Part shown: positions 34,149 through 47,700 of the stretch, piece after piece
Layout: each line of letters starts with the position of its first letter
Numbering within the stretch: the first letter of the stretch is position 1
Assembly (NCBI RefSeq): GCF_029227915.1
Contig: NC_079876.1
Coordinates: 25,455,828-25,517,827, forward strand
Reading direction: 5' to 3'
Length of the DNA stretch: 62,000 nucleotides
From: Hydractinia symbiolongicarpus
Taxonomy: Eukaryota; Cnidaria; Hydrozoa; Anthoathecata; Hydractiniidae
Notes under the pieces: generated by a model
The model's input: only the letters and a program-made list of their open reading frames with translations
Told to the model about the DNA's origin: nothing
Database searches by the model: none
Program-made: the position numbers and the translations under genes

Positions 34149-35924
34149 ACGCAAGAAATTGAAAAGATCAGGGAAACTTATTTTATAAATAATGATAACC
34201 TGCATAATAAAATTTTTTGTAAAAGTTAATTTGCGTCAATAATCGTGATCTTAAAAGACCCGAGAAAAAAAACAAGATACATGTTATTGTTGTAACTCTC
34301 TCCTTTGATTATCATAATATATCATATATTATACAATAGTGAAATACGTTTGCTAGCTAAAATGTAATACTTCTGACTATTGCTTGAATAGTCCATTTTA
34401 TAGCAAAAACTATAAATCCCTCCTCCGTTATGGTATAACATAATTTTTGCCTATACTATATTCCTTAAAAAGTTTTGCACATGTGGGGCAAAGATTTTTT
34501 AAGACTGCACGAAAAACATTATAACAACGATAAAATTCTGTATAACTTTTGAAACAGCAAAGAATAATTCTTGTTGCATAATTTGCAAAACAGCACAAGA
34601 AGACTTTTCTTGCTGCATATAACTACTTATTTTGCTAATTCAAAAGAATAGAACAAATTTATCCATTTTTGGGGGGGAGGCGAATTAATAAATTTTTTTT
34701 GTAAGAAAAAAATATCTAAATATTTAAATACCCTATGGTTTGCTGTTATGTGTTGTTTTATACGTCCTCTGTGTATGTTGTACAGTTGTTGAAATTATAT
34801 TTAAAAAACTTGTAAGAAGATTGTAACAATTTACGTTGAAAATGTCTTGTAGTAATAAGACGAAATATCCGTTAAAATAAAATAAAAACAATGTCATCAT
34901 CAATCAAACTTCTCGTACTAATTTTTATTTTGAAGTCATATGCCCGAATTAATTTATTTAAAAAAATATCTGCGTGCATTGTAGAGACTGTGATTGAAGA
35001 ATTGAGAATTGCACGCCTTTAGATTGGGCATGCAAAGTGTTGCACGCCTAGCTTCTTCATTGATTAGACTGACAAACAGCACTGTCTATCACATTTTTAA
35101 GTTGTGGTAGAACGAGATGGAAGAGCGTCAGAGTAAATGGAAAATTATTTTCATGCACAATGCTTGTATTTTAAAGTTACGCTGCTAAAGTTATTCCGAA
35201 AGTTTTGTTAAGAAAAGAGGTTGCAATAAAATTTTCAATAAAAAAAAACATTTTTTTTGAAGTCTTTTTTTCACTCAGTGAAATTGCTTTAACTTTCTAT
35301 TGCTTGCCAGTGATAATATTACGAGCTCTCTCTGAAACACTATTCTGGAGATCTATTTTCTTTTGTGTTGAATATAATTCTAATCTATTTATATTTTTGC
35401 AATCACATTGAGCACATTGAAATGATTTGCTTCTGGTAATAGAGCAATATAAGAGGTATCATTTTTAGGTTTAATTGACAGGTAGTGCCCAGCACAACCT
35501 AGTGCCCAGGACTAAATTATTAATTCCTGTTAAAAATATTGAAAAATGTTAAAATTAAAGTATAGATAATAATTTTCTTTTTTATCTTCGCTACCTTCGA
35601 GCAACAGGTGGCTACTAAAAGCATCAAAAATAAATAAAAAATACAATTAATAAGACACACACAGCTATCTCCTCCTCATTGCCGCCATTCTTGCACACTG
35701 TGATTGCTGAGATATGAATCATGCACACTGTGATTGCTGAGATATAAATAGATAACAAAATTCTATAAACATTAGAAAAGAATGTTCCGTACATCGCTGT
35801 TACAGACAATCCGTGTAATTATTATGTTTATTTTTATGCCAGAACAACTTAAATATACATAAAACACAGAGATTTTACTTTAGGTTTATAACCTGATAGA
35901 ATGGTTTTTGTTTGTTTGTTTGTT
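34149..35924. other. Intergenic, nothing recognised
   Basis: AT-rich. A short direct repeat, 'catgcacactgtgattgctgagata', occurs twice near 35690-35745. No exon was recognised. Confidence 0.3.
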
Positions 35925-35931
35925 TAATCGC

Positions 35932-36027
35932 AGGGACCAAGAGCTATTATTGCCTGAAACTAATGTCTACAAATTAAAAGAAAACAGCGTAGATTTAGTA
36001 CTGTCGGCATTAGCAGAAGGTCGACTT
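35932..36027 (+). other. Isolated exon-like segment, unidentified
   Basis: A GTTT-rich pyrimidine tract and CGCAG precede an open segment reading DQELLLPETNVYKLKENS and then VDLVLSALAEGR. The in-phase donor candidate is GCAGAAG|GTCGAC. The codon pattern looks coding, but no partner exon and no family were recognised. It could be a pseudogene exon. Confidence 0.25.
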
Positions 36028-36179
36028 GTCAAATTAATATTAATTCATTATTATTTTGGCAATCAGAGACAAAGAAGTTACAGAGAGAGTCGCTAGTTCA
36101 GACACTCGGTTCTCGTGTTTGGGGTTCACGATTTTAAACGTCCCCCACTTGTCCCCAGCATGAAAAAGTTGAATTTTTT

Positions 36180-36360
36180 TCTTAACAAGATCCGGGTTAT
36201 GCAAAGGTGCGGGTAAGTAAAACACATTGATTGAAATTTTATGCGGGTTATACGAAAGTGCAGGGTATCTGATAACGTCTAGTTTATAACTCCCTAAAAA
36301 AGCTGAGCTGCAGGTTATACGATGTGCAGGTTATATACCGGAAAATAAGGTATTGATTAT
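36180..36360 (+). repeat. Loose repeats of 'gggttatacgaaagtgcrgg', probable transposon end
   Basis: Three diverged copies lie near 36190, 36243 and 36309 and finish 'ataccggaaaataaggtatt'. This resembles one end of a DNA transposon. No opposite end was found. Confidence 0.35.
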
Positions 36361-38784
36361 TGATGCTTATTTATAGCTGAAAACTTACACAACAAAATGT
36401 TAAGAAATATATTTTTTAAAACGGACAAGTTTGAAAGATATAAAAAAACATGCACAATATCATTTTTATAAAAACCATATTTTTTGCACGATTTATTTTA
36501 ATCTTTCTCATATAGTTAACAAATCATTCAATTTCATTACTTACGCTAATACTTAAAAGGTAATTTTATTTTTAATAGGTTTTAATAATAAAACTCGCAG
36601 TTTTGACAAAATAGTTACAGTGCAGGGATAAAATTAACGTGAAATGAATGGTTCGCAAATTTTCTGTGCGCAAGCAAGGAAAAAAATTTGCATTGTTTTT
36701 CATCAATTTGCGAATCAATTTTGTTATAAATTGAAGCAAACAGTGAATCAAAATATCCTTTCTTTGAAACCACCTTCGTGTGATTATGACTTCAATCTAC
36801 CATATTTAAAAGTAAAATTTTTATGTGCTGAATACTTTGCAGAACGACTGAAAAAAAATTTGCATTTACTTATTTGCTTGGCTGTTCGAATAATAATCAA
36901 AAACAAACATGGTGCATTAAAGTTGTGGCATGCACACAATGTCTTGACTTCTCACTAATCGTTGCTGTTGTTGTTGTTTTTATTTTTTTAGAAATATATT
37001 GAAATTTTGATTCGCATTTTTGATAATAATTATTGGTGTAAATTGGGTCGCAGTATTAAAAAAAACGATTCGCATTTAGCGAACTGCGAACCCTTATTTC
37101 AATCGTGGTTATTGTTCTATCGCGAAGCTTTTGTTATATACTCGCAACATTAGCTCTCACAAAGATAATTAAAGTAATTACGATATGTAAAATATACACA
37201 TTTATCTATCTAAGCCACATACGCTCTAAATAGTAATGCAGGGTGGCACCACAATTTCCAAAGTGGGAGGGCTTAGGCATGGTGGTAGATTTTTGAGATT
37301 TTAGTGACAATCAAAGAGCGAATCGAGTTCTAAATCACTTAAAACAGTTATATTTATTAAGATAGCGTGCAGGTTCTCTGGTTGGATAACATCAATTTTC
37401 AGGCAGTGGTAGAGACACTTATTGGCAAAAAATAAAATTATTACCTAGCAAAACAGTAGCTCTAGTGGCACGGCCCTTGATATGGTTGGTTGTGGACCAG
37501 TTTTGCACTTTGGAAAATTCTCAGCAATTGCGTCAATAAATCCTGAAAAAACACTGGGAATTTTCATGAAACTTTTTTGATGGTTGGGATGACTGTAACT
37601 TCCTCGTGATGTCTGCCAAAGCTATAGCGATGAATGATAAAAAAACACAACAGTGACTTTGTGTCATAAAATTATTAAAAATTGACATGTCACTGTAGTT
37701 CACAAAATGAATAGATACAGTCTATGTGTTAATGATGACCTTTCTGTAATGACCCCTTGCTTATAATGACCACTTTAAAATACACCCCCTAAGATTTAAG
37801 TAGTAGTTGAATCTGCCTATAGCATCTTTTCTAACGGGACCAACGACCACAAAAGTTGGCTCCCTATTTGCATAATGGCCAAAAATAATCTTTCTTGCTG
37901 CTGCAGTATTTTATTTTTGCTTTTGTGGTCTTTTGTGGCAAGCTTCGTATAGCCTGCAATGTATAATAACATAAACTTGGTTGCTACTTACATGCTACAT
38001 GATTTGCATCAAACAATGAAAATGTACACATACAAACAAAATATATAAACAACATACCATAATGATTTGAAAAATCAAGTTAAAAAAGATAATTATAACT
38101 AAACTTACTAACTAACTTTGATTTTTAAGAAAATGATATTCACAAAAACCGATTATAGCTCTTATTTAAACTTTTATTCCTTAAGTTCTATAAATCAAAG
38201 TTATTAGCTGATTTGCCTTTCGTGGTCCCTTTTTATCTGTCTGTGTGTTTGTATGGAGTTTTAAACATTTGCAACCTATACGATGGAGGAGTGACAGGTA
38301 GTTATACGCCATGTTGTTAGAAGATAGGTTTATCAATTAAATGGAGTATTGTAGCTTCTCCAAATTTATCCTTATTCCTTTATTTTATATATCTTGCCTT
38401 TAAACATTCTGTTAACTTCACTATGTTGCAACGTTTTTCTTTCAGTAAATTAGCTATTTTCCAATTGGATCCAATTTATCGTAAATTTCACAATTTAGTA
38501 GAATAATATAGCTAGCTAACCGGCTCCAGATCATGACAAACCTATTTTTAAAAATTAGTAAAGATTAGATTTAAATAATATATACATTATACCACCATAG
38601 TAAGATATTGTATAATATTTTTAAAGACTAATGGAAGCATCACCATCATGGCTATTTCCAAATTAGGACAATAGAGACTAGTTATTAAAATTTCAGTTAC
38701 GGGGGAGGTAATAAGGGGGAGAGGGGAGACTGCTAATGGTAATGAATATAAATAAAACATGCAAAACTTTCAGACATGGAAATG
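36361..38784. other. Intergenic, mostly featureless
   Basis: A TA-CAGT-like element end may lie at 37714 (TACAGTCTATGTG, then repeated 'aatgacc'), without a matching partner. The 104-codon frame at 36644-36958 has no recognisable motif and lies next to repeated 'ttcgca' sequence. No gene is called. Confidence 0.3.
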
Positions 38785-38956
38785 ACTTGCTGTATTCAGT
38801 ATTACATGAAATTTATTTTAAAGGGGATTTGAACAATGAAATGATATCCTGGGAACGTCCTAAAAGACAAACTTGCTGTATTCAGTATGACATGAAATTT
38901 ATTTTAAAGGGGATTTGAACAATGAAATGATATCCCGGGAACGTCCTAAAAGACAA
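38785..38956 (+). repeat. Tandem duplication, 86-bp period
   Basis: Two units start ACTTGCTGTATTCAGTAT at 38785 and 38871 and differ at only a few positions, so this duplication is recent. The 60-codon open frame across it is a by-product. Confidence 0.9.
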
Positions 38957-40162
38957 ACTTCCTAATGAAATTCCTAATTGAGATCTAACTGCTACTTCTG
39001 GATTATACATCCTGTGGGACACCTCTATTTTAGGGCAATAATCTTGATCATTCTCACTTGTTTATTGAACAGCTGACTTTTTTTATTTTAGGTTTAAGAG
39101 GTAAATTTATCATGTAAATTCATGGATGCCAGAGACAATTTAGAAAATAAATGCCATAATTGCAGAGATAAATCAGAGGTATAATGTTTTTCTTTTTCAA
39201 ATAAACCAGGAAGGAATAAAATAAAATTTTATTTAAAATAAGATTTTTTGTAATTTAAAACATCCCAGAGGGATTACAATGCAAGTGATTAAAAACTATT
39301 AGTTTTTATTACTGAGATTTGAGAATATTAAGTCCCTTAGGATTTTAAATTTTTTGTGCTTATTTATTTTGTGCATGCCTTTAATTTTGTGTGGTATGGT
39401 TCATTTGTATAGCATTTTTAACACTTGGGATATTCAGAAAAGTATTTAAGATGCAATTTTTGTATATAATTTAGTGGGGCCTCTATGTCAGAGCTCACCT
39501 CAAAATTGAAATTTATGTCTTGTTCCTTCAAAACAAGTTTTATAGTATAGACTTGTCACAGAAATTAATATTGTTAATTAACATTATTTGGTTTTGGTAA
39601 GGATTTTTAAGGCTTTGAAGAAGATTTTCCGGCCACCAATTACAAAAGTGTTAGCTAGCTGTAGCTTACACTTATGGAAGAAATTTTATAGAAAAATCAC
39701 TTTCTTCCATAAGATGTCCTATTAATATCCCTAATGTGAGGTAGCATGTCTAGCATCACCTCTTAGTTTTATAATCATACTGAAAAACAATATGTAGAGG
39801 TTTTCCTAGCTAGCTATATGTTTAAGACATGGAAAAAATCTTCAGAATAATTTTTTAATGTAATAAATATGGTTGTTTGGGAGTCAAAATATCATATTTT
39901 TGTGCGTTATTTATTATTATATTTAGTATTTAAATAAAGTTTTAGTTAAATTGATATAAATATTTTTTTTAAAAGCCATGTTGTTCGTTTTCTAAACTGT
40001 TCCAATAGTGCATTCTAGATTATATTATTTAAAAGTAATAAGAAAATGCTGTTTTTATAATAAAAGCTTTTGTACAGCATTTTATAACCCTTCCAAAATC
40101 AGCTTAGTGAACCCTTACCTTTAGATAGAACTCAACATTATCTAAGTTTATGTAGCAGGTGT
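38957..40162. other. Intergenic, 5' flank of USP24
   Basis: AT-rich sequence with no recognisable exon. Presumably it is part of the upstream region of the USP24 gene. Confidence 0.3.
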
Positions 40163-40445
40163 ACAAAATTTTATTTTAAGGCAAAAGTGACTGGCTTTAA
40201 GGGACGATTTATCAAAGTATCTTTTTCCAGTCAAAGCCAGTGTTCGAATTAGAAATATAAAGTCAGTTTACATAAATTTGCTGACTGTGGACGACATTAT
40301 TTAGATTTTTGTATACAAAATTTTATTTTAAGGCAAAATTGACTGGTTTTAAGGGACTATTTATCAAAAGTTTCTTTTGCCAGTCGAAGCCGGTGTTCGA
40401 ATTAGAAATATAAAGCCAGTTTACATAAATTTGTTGGCTGCAGAG
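40163..40445 (+). repeat. Tandem duplication, 152-bp period, upstream of USP24
   Basis: The block beginning ACAAAATTTTATTTTAAGGC recurs at 40163 and 40315. Both units contain 'tttaagggac', 'gtgttcgaattagaaatataaag' and 'cagtttacataaatttg', with moderate divergence. It ends about 350 bases before the first USP24 coding exon. Confidence 0.85.
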
Positions 40446-40793
40446 AAGAACACTTCTTTGCAGCCATGGTTTGGGAGCAGTGTAGAGGCGACTTTTCTTT
40501 TATCTCTTCTTAATAGTTATTTTGTTTCAACAACAATTATATAGGTGATGCGATGTTGATGAAAAATAGGATTGGCAATTTGATTGTGTTTTTTAAATTG
40601 TGACCTGCTTATCCTTAAGCGTATTGGAATCTTCTGCAATTTGTTATGCTAAGATCACAAAGCCATTTTTGTGAGAGTTAATTTTGTATGCTTTTTGCAT
40701 GCACTTTCCCATTTGTTGTTAGTAAAAAATTAACTTTATCACTGTTAAAGTATGTTAAACATGTTAACCCATAATATGTTGGTTTTAGCAGAG

Positions 40794-41726
40794 ATGTTGG
40801 GTGACGTCCAACCATCCGATGAACATATTACTATGTTGCTTAACATGGGCTTCACAGATATTGATCATGTTAGAGAAGCATTAAGCTTAGCTAAAAATGA
40901 TCTAAATGAAGCTGTTGCCATTCTCACTGGCGAAGTTAACAAAGGTGACTTTTTATATTTGGTCAAAGATAATAAAAAAATTAAAAATTGTTGTTATTGA
41001 TGCTTTTTATGTTACCTTTATGTTCCTGAGAGAATACCCTTTATTTTATGATATGCCTTTTTAGGGGGATTTGGAACTTCAAACGATGTTGAAATGAAAG
41101 AGGCATCACAAAATACAGACACCAACAGTGGAAATAATAACATTATTGCAGCACCCCAATATGGCCCACAAACCCTTGAAGCGTCTAAGGGTGAGGAAGT
41201 GATAGATGTCACAGAAGATCCTTTTGAAAGCATAGAGATGTCAGTGGAAGAAATGCCTGAAGATTTTCCAGTCACTAATCTCTATGAGCTAGAAGACCGA
41301 ATATTTACAGAAAACTGGTCTATTCCATACAAGAAAAGTGAATCTTTAGCAAAATGTTTGTACAGTGCTATTAAACTTGCATATCTAGAGAAAGCAGAAA
41401 AGAATGAACACTGTGCACGTTTTATGGACCGTGTTTTACCAGAATGTTTTCACAAGCTACTCTGCTCTGCTGCGGTAAAAAAATGGACTCCAGATGTGCA
41501 CGAGGGTGTGTTTAATATGATCCAGCTTTTTGTTGATTTGGTAGCTATGCGTTTAAAGTATTCACCAATTCCTTTGAAAATGTTGACCAGTTTATCTCAA
41601 GCTTTTGACCCTGATTCCGAGTTTCATTTTAAAAATCGTGGCCACAAGTGGAACCGCAGCCATTATGAAGATTTGTTTGGTTATGGTAAATGTGCAGCAA
41701 TGAGTCCAGCTTATGATACTTACAAG
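40794..41726 (+). CDS. USP24: USP24 exons 1-2: UBA domain and N-terminal linker
   Basis: Exon 1 encodes a UBA fold: [20 protein letters not shown], then [17 protein letters not shown], with the MGF loop expected to contact ubiquitin. Exon 2 (41065-41726) starts with an acidic, Asn-rich linker and enters the conserved body at [23 protein letters not shown] at 40794 is preferred because a TTTTAG acceptor-like sequence stands just before it. ATG at 40752 is the alternative, with an in-frame TAA two codons upstream. Confidence 0.85.
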
Positions 41727-44700
41727 GTATAATTGGTTAACTTGTGATTTTGTGTGAACTTTTGTTATTTTGGCTAGATCTTGTAAAATAGAGTCTTGTA
41801 TAAGTAAACACTAAAACAAGGCTGCTAGGGGCATTGCTTTTTTTCACAGAATTTTTTTTTTTCGGATTTCAAAAAAGATTTGATTTACCTGATGTTTACC
41901 AAGGTGGAATAAAATGCAGACTGAAATAAATATTGATTGAGCAATATGACGCTATTTTTGAACTCAGTAAATGTATTACAGTATATTGTTTCTTTACCTT
42001 TTTAAAGGAGAACAATGAAAAACATTCTCACATATTCACGAAAACAACAAGGCATGAAAAAAATTATTTTTTTATTTTTTTTTGTGTCAAATATTTTCCC
42101 CAAAAATCAATCATTCATTAACAGTTGTCACCATTATTAAACAAAAAGCTACTTTGTTCTTACATTTTGTTGATTTGTGCATCACACTACGTGCATAGCA
42201 ATGGATGAAGTCACTTATTCGTCTCTCAGTGTCATTTATATTTATCGTGAGGTTCTAGCAAAGAAGAAGACAAGCTAAATTATAGTAGAAAAACATTCTC
42301 ATAGACAAAATAATTACCAACAGTGTGACATGCAAAAACAGGTAAAGAAATAAAAACTTTAAGAAAATTTTTGTTTTGTTTTGATTTGCTTTTACAAAAT
42401 CACTTCCAAATCACTTCATTGTGCATAGTCATTTGAACTGTTGTTTTCGAAGCTAGCATGTCATGGCAGGAACCATACTACTATACTTTGACCTTAAATA
42501 TCTTGAGAACCAAAGCTCACAAATATAAAAAAAGATTATATTCACACTATAATCAACATTTTAAGCACAACTTGTTACCAATTGTTATTTCTCCTTTAAA
42601 TGCAATTTTTTATAGACGTACCAAACTCAATGACATCAGCATTAATATTTTTCGAAAAACAGGTCTTTATAGAAAAAGTGGAATGAGTTTCCCATTACTA
42701 CTGGAACTATGCAGTGTTGCACCATAATAAAAAAACTTTGGTTTTTACTATAGGGTTAAAAGCCACATAAGGCAAACAAACTTTATTTAAAATAAAGTTC
42801 TGTTCTTTTCTTCTTCTGTTGATAAAAACTGTTTTTTTTTCTATTATGCCAAAATATCTATTTTCTGGCGTCATTACAGAAAGAGTATTTTTATTGCACA
42901 TCTAAAACATTTCTTTTTAAGAATCCTTCCTTATTACATAGCAAATATGGTGTATTTTTTTGTGAATTTATAATGTGAATCTGAATGGATTCACCTATAG
43001 GCTTTATATTTTATATTTGAAAATACATTTCTAATGGTTTTAGGAACCTTTTGGATGGCTCGTTGATCTGGTCAATCGTTTTGCTTACAAGGGAGGATTT
43101 GATGGCATTATAAACCATATTGATAGTGAACAAAAAGTTACTGCAAGTGTTCTTGCGAGCCTCTTGAAGCCATTCGGTTTATGTGCTGCTTATTTAAACC
43201 AAGACGTTGTTGGATATAAATTAGGTGGAGCAGCTGATAAAGTAGTGCATTATATAAAAGATTTAAAGCCAGATGACATGCGAGAGAAGGTTGTTGTTTT
43301 TGCTAGGTTGTATAATGATGTGGCAAAATTATATTATATTATATTAATTTTAATTCTAATGAAAAAGCTTGCCTTTAAAGAACAACATAAATGCATGATT
43401 GAGCTTCCATGATTCTCAGGCGTTTTTTAATGCATGAGATTTTGAGGCATACCTCATGTATCAAAGTATAACCAAAGTCTTACACAAGCAATAAGGATGG
43501 CAAATCCAAGTTTGAAATTTATGTTTTTGCTTTACCACAATGTAGGAAATGTAAAATCATTTTTTAGGAAGTTGACAAGGTTTATGATCTCCTTCGTACT
43601 CTACATTTCATCTGCGAATCTCTTTGGCCTGATAAAACTACAGCCATTGATGAATTACATCTGAACACCATATTAAAGATGTTGAACCTTCCACACTTTA
43701 ATGCCAGAATGAATGCACTTAAAGAGCTAAGCAGATTGATCAAGGAGGCAGAGAAAGAACGGTGGAGTAACATCACACAGCATGATGAGATTTTAAAATG
43801 GTTGCTAGAGAATAAAGTAATATCTGTCGCCTTTAGCAGTATGTTGTTTTTTCTCTTTTTCTCTCTCCCTCTCTCTTCCTTTATTTTTTTCATGTCATAA
43901 TAATAAAATAATGTAATTGTATTGTACTAAAAAGTTTTGAGAAGGGTCGAATTTTAGGCCAAGAAATGTTGACATTCTGGTTATATATTCATGGCTGCCG
44001 TTTTCCAAAAAAGAATGCTTTTTTTTGTTCTGAGACCAGGTAACAAAAGTAAAGAGGAAAACGTGGTAAAATTAGATAAGCACTCAAAAGGTAGATGCTT
44101 GTGGACACACTAACCAGAAGATTAATTTTCCTTTAGCCATCCCATCCAGTGACAAACCACTGCAATAATGAAATTTTTGTATAGTTTGTTTGTGCAGTGA
44201 GTATCCCCTAACATTTTCTTGCTTGTTAATTCCTTTTAGGCAGCTTGCACCATGATCAGTATTGTGAGAAATTAAAGAACGTTGTTGAATTTGCTTGTGC
44301 AAAAATCTCGACGGAAGAATTAACAACCATATGGCAGATGCAAACTGGAAAACATGTTACGGTTGTAGATAACATACACACTATAATATCATCTGCATCA
44401 CAAAACTTCACAACAGAGCAGATGGAACATCTGATTACTTTACTAGAAAAGGTGACACACAAGACACAAGAATCGATTATGTGCAATATACTTTTATTTT
44501 TATTTTTTTCAAATGGTTTATGTTAAAGTGATCTTCCTGTTACCTTTTCAGCAAAATTATCATGCACTTTGATAAAACTCTGAACATTTTTGAAAGATAT
44601 ACTTGGTCATTTATAAATTCGTTTAACTTTAGAGTTGGAATGAAGAGGATGATAAATCAAAAGAACGACTGTTACTACTCATTGGAAGAATTGGACGAGA

Positions 44701-47700
44701 AATTAGGGACAGTAAAATTGTAATCAAGGTATGTTTGCAGGTCCATTGTCTTGCTTGAAATTGTCCATTTTGGTTTTACACAGCTTATATCCTTGTATTA
44801 ACTTTTAGAGTAAATCAAAAATTGAAAACAAGAATGGAAAAGCTCTGTAAACTATATACAGTAGACTCGTATAATTCAAACTTGCAGGGGGCAAAATTGT
44901 TTGAATTGCAGAGCCTTATTATTTAGGGCTTTAATTGAAAAGGGATAATTTTTTAAACAAAACTGCTGTATTAAACTCTAAACATCTTTTCATTTGAAAA
45001 AAAGCTTATTACTTATTTAATTGTGATAATTTGATTTATCGATACATCACTGCTTTGTTACATTCGTTGCCATGATTGGCAAAATTTTCACAGAGCCTCC
45101 AAAGTAAATAAAGGAAATCTCCGATAAAGTTAAAAAACATTCTACTCGGTGTACACAATTGAATTTTCAACGTTGTTCAAATAATAGAGAGAAAAAATCC
45201 TAAGAGACAGAAAAAGTCATTCAAAATATTAAGATGTTGTTCGAATTATGGAGTTTTGAATAATATAGGAAGTGACTAATGACAGTTTGTTACACAATTT
45301 TCCCAGAGCCAAAGAAAATGTTCGAATTAGGGAGATGTTTGTATAATAGGATGTCAAATCATAGAGAACTGTAAAGGTGTTTCTCCCAATAACAGAACCC
45401 TCTTTAATCCATAAAAAGGTGGGTGGCCCTCTCTATATCTTTTTATATTTGGAAAAGTAAACTTATTGTAAACAAAAAAGAGAATAATTTTAAATGCTTA
45501 ATTGTACTAAAGGTGAAAGAAAGCATAGCATAACTACTGGAATTGATTCTAAAAAAAGCCTTTGTCCATTTGGATGAAAAATGTTTGTGTTTATTTGTCT
45601 TTGTGTGGATCTTCTAAATGAGAAAGTTTGAAGAAAAGTGCATTTTTGGAAAGGACAAAAAATTAAAACAAAACTTTGACAATAAAGTTTGAAGAAATGT
45701 GCATTTTTAAAAAGGAAAAAAAAGTCAAAACAAAACATTGACCAGATCGCATATAGTTTAATTATGGATTTAATGAAACTACTGATAATCTTTGCTAAAA
45801 ATTTAGTTCGTCAAATTTAATTTCACCATAGTAAGAGGCAAGTTCCTCCTTTCCATTTACTTTTCTGGTTGTGCATGGTGATGAAAATTACAATGTCAAT
45901 TAAATGCAGACACCAATAGGCCAGTAGCAGAAATCGTCAGAAAAAATAAATCCGCAGAAAACTTTTATATTGTAATGAGAAGTAAAAAAAATCTTGTTTG
46001 TAAATTATATTGCAAAGTCCTCCATCAATTTTACATCCCCTGATTATTATTCCAAATTTTCAGTCACCCTCCTCCGCCCCCAGTAAGGCCACATTTAGAA
46101 TCATCCAACTCTATGTTAACACAATTCGCAAAAGTCACTACCAGACACATGTCCCCTCGAGATAGATTTCTCTAATGTTTAATTATGTATTTTTACTTAA
46201 TTTTAGCTACTCGACATGTTATGGGATGTTTGCCATACGGAATCGCTCCCCCTTTACTTGCTAAATCAAGCCGTCCAATCCCATCTTGACATTCTTACAG
46301 AATCTTCAATGATTCGTTCAAGTGTTAAACATGATTATGTTGTGAAGTGTGTTCAAGATATCAAACAAAATGTGTTTGTGGTTCCAGCTATCAGACACAT
46401 GCTAAACAACTTGCAGTCTTTTAGTAAACAACCATTTGGGAAAAGTTCAAGGGTAGGATGTTTTTTATTGTAAGTGCAAATCTGCACTTATATATAAATT
46501 AGCATATAAATTAGCGTATTTCTATGTAAAAATGAACATATGTTTTTCTGCAGACGGGCATACAAGACTTGCAAAATCAGCATGGACTGCTAAAGCTTCT
46601 CTGTCATAGTTTAACTGTCTCTCACAAATCAGTAACAGCTAGCATTCCACCTGGCACTCTTTCTGGTGAAACAATTGTAAAGAATATGTACACCTATGCT
46701 GAAACAGTCATTACACACTTAAAGCTTGTTGAATTTCTGCTCCAAGAAGGTGGACTGTATTTAGGATGGACTCGCTGTAAAGAAATTTGGGATTGTTTGA
46801 TGTTGGATGCACAAAATTGTGATGGTGATTACGAGGTACAAAACAATAAAATATTATAAATAATATATAATAAAATATGATAATGATATCTTATCTATAT
46901 GTCTATATATCTTATCTATATATGATATCTTATATATCTAATTTTTAACACTTTAGCGCAGAATGAATGAGATATCCAAAAGAGTACTGGGCTCATAAGC
47001 ATTCTCTTCATCCTCTGAACTTTGAATTAGAAATATTGAATTAGGATAAACAAAATGCCACAATTGAATTTTTGCGTATATGTTTTTAACTTAAATACAG
47101 GTGTACCATTTTTATTGTAAACCGCCATATGTGTGTCATTATCTTGTAATTGTTACCCTGCAATATCTGTCACTAAGGAATTGTTCTTTATAAGACAAAA
47201 TTTCTAGCATTTTCTCCTTAACCTTCACCAAAATGGATGCATTCGTAAAAACTTTATAACCGTCTAGACTTGTCTTGAATGGTTTGTTAACTGCATAAAC
47301 GATCTTCAAGCAGAGACTCAAAAGGAACTTTTTGTATCTAAAATTCTAAAAACTGATGTGAGCAAGATGAAGGAGATAGGTAAATCTTATGTTATGTTTT
47401 GTATCTTTGTGTTGTCATTTACTTTTCTAATTCAGTGCATTTACTGTTTATGGGTGTAATAATGGATGCATACATTTTTGTAACAACAGTGAACCGTTAT
47501 TATGCCAGTGTGGAAATCTGGGTATTAGTTGAAGAAAAACACAAATACACATAAAAAGTTCACTTTGTACTTGCATGTCATATTTTGGAAATATTATTTT
47601 ATTTAAAGGTTAAATTGAAACACTCGGGGATGCCTAATGTAATTTTTCTGCATGTTATGTTTTATTAGAAAATATTGAACAACTTCTGTCAAAACATGTT

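Noticed and set aside
36644-36958. 104-codon open frame starting with ATG
   Set aside because: No motif or splice context, low-complexity AT-rich composition, and adjacent 'ttcgca' repeats.
40163-40445. CRISPR-like or regulatory array
   Set aside because: Only two diverged 152-bp units without spacers, in a eukaryotic setting. It is a simple tandem duplication.
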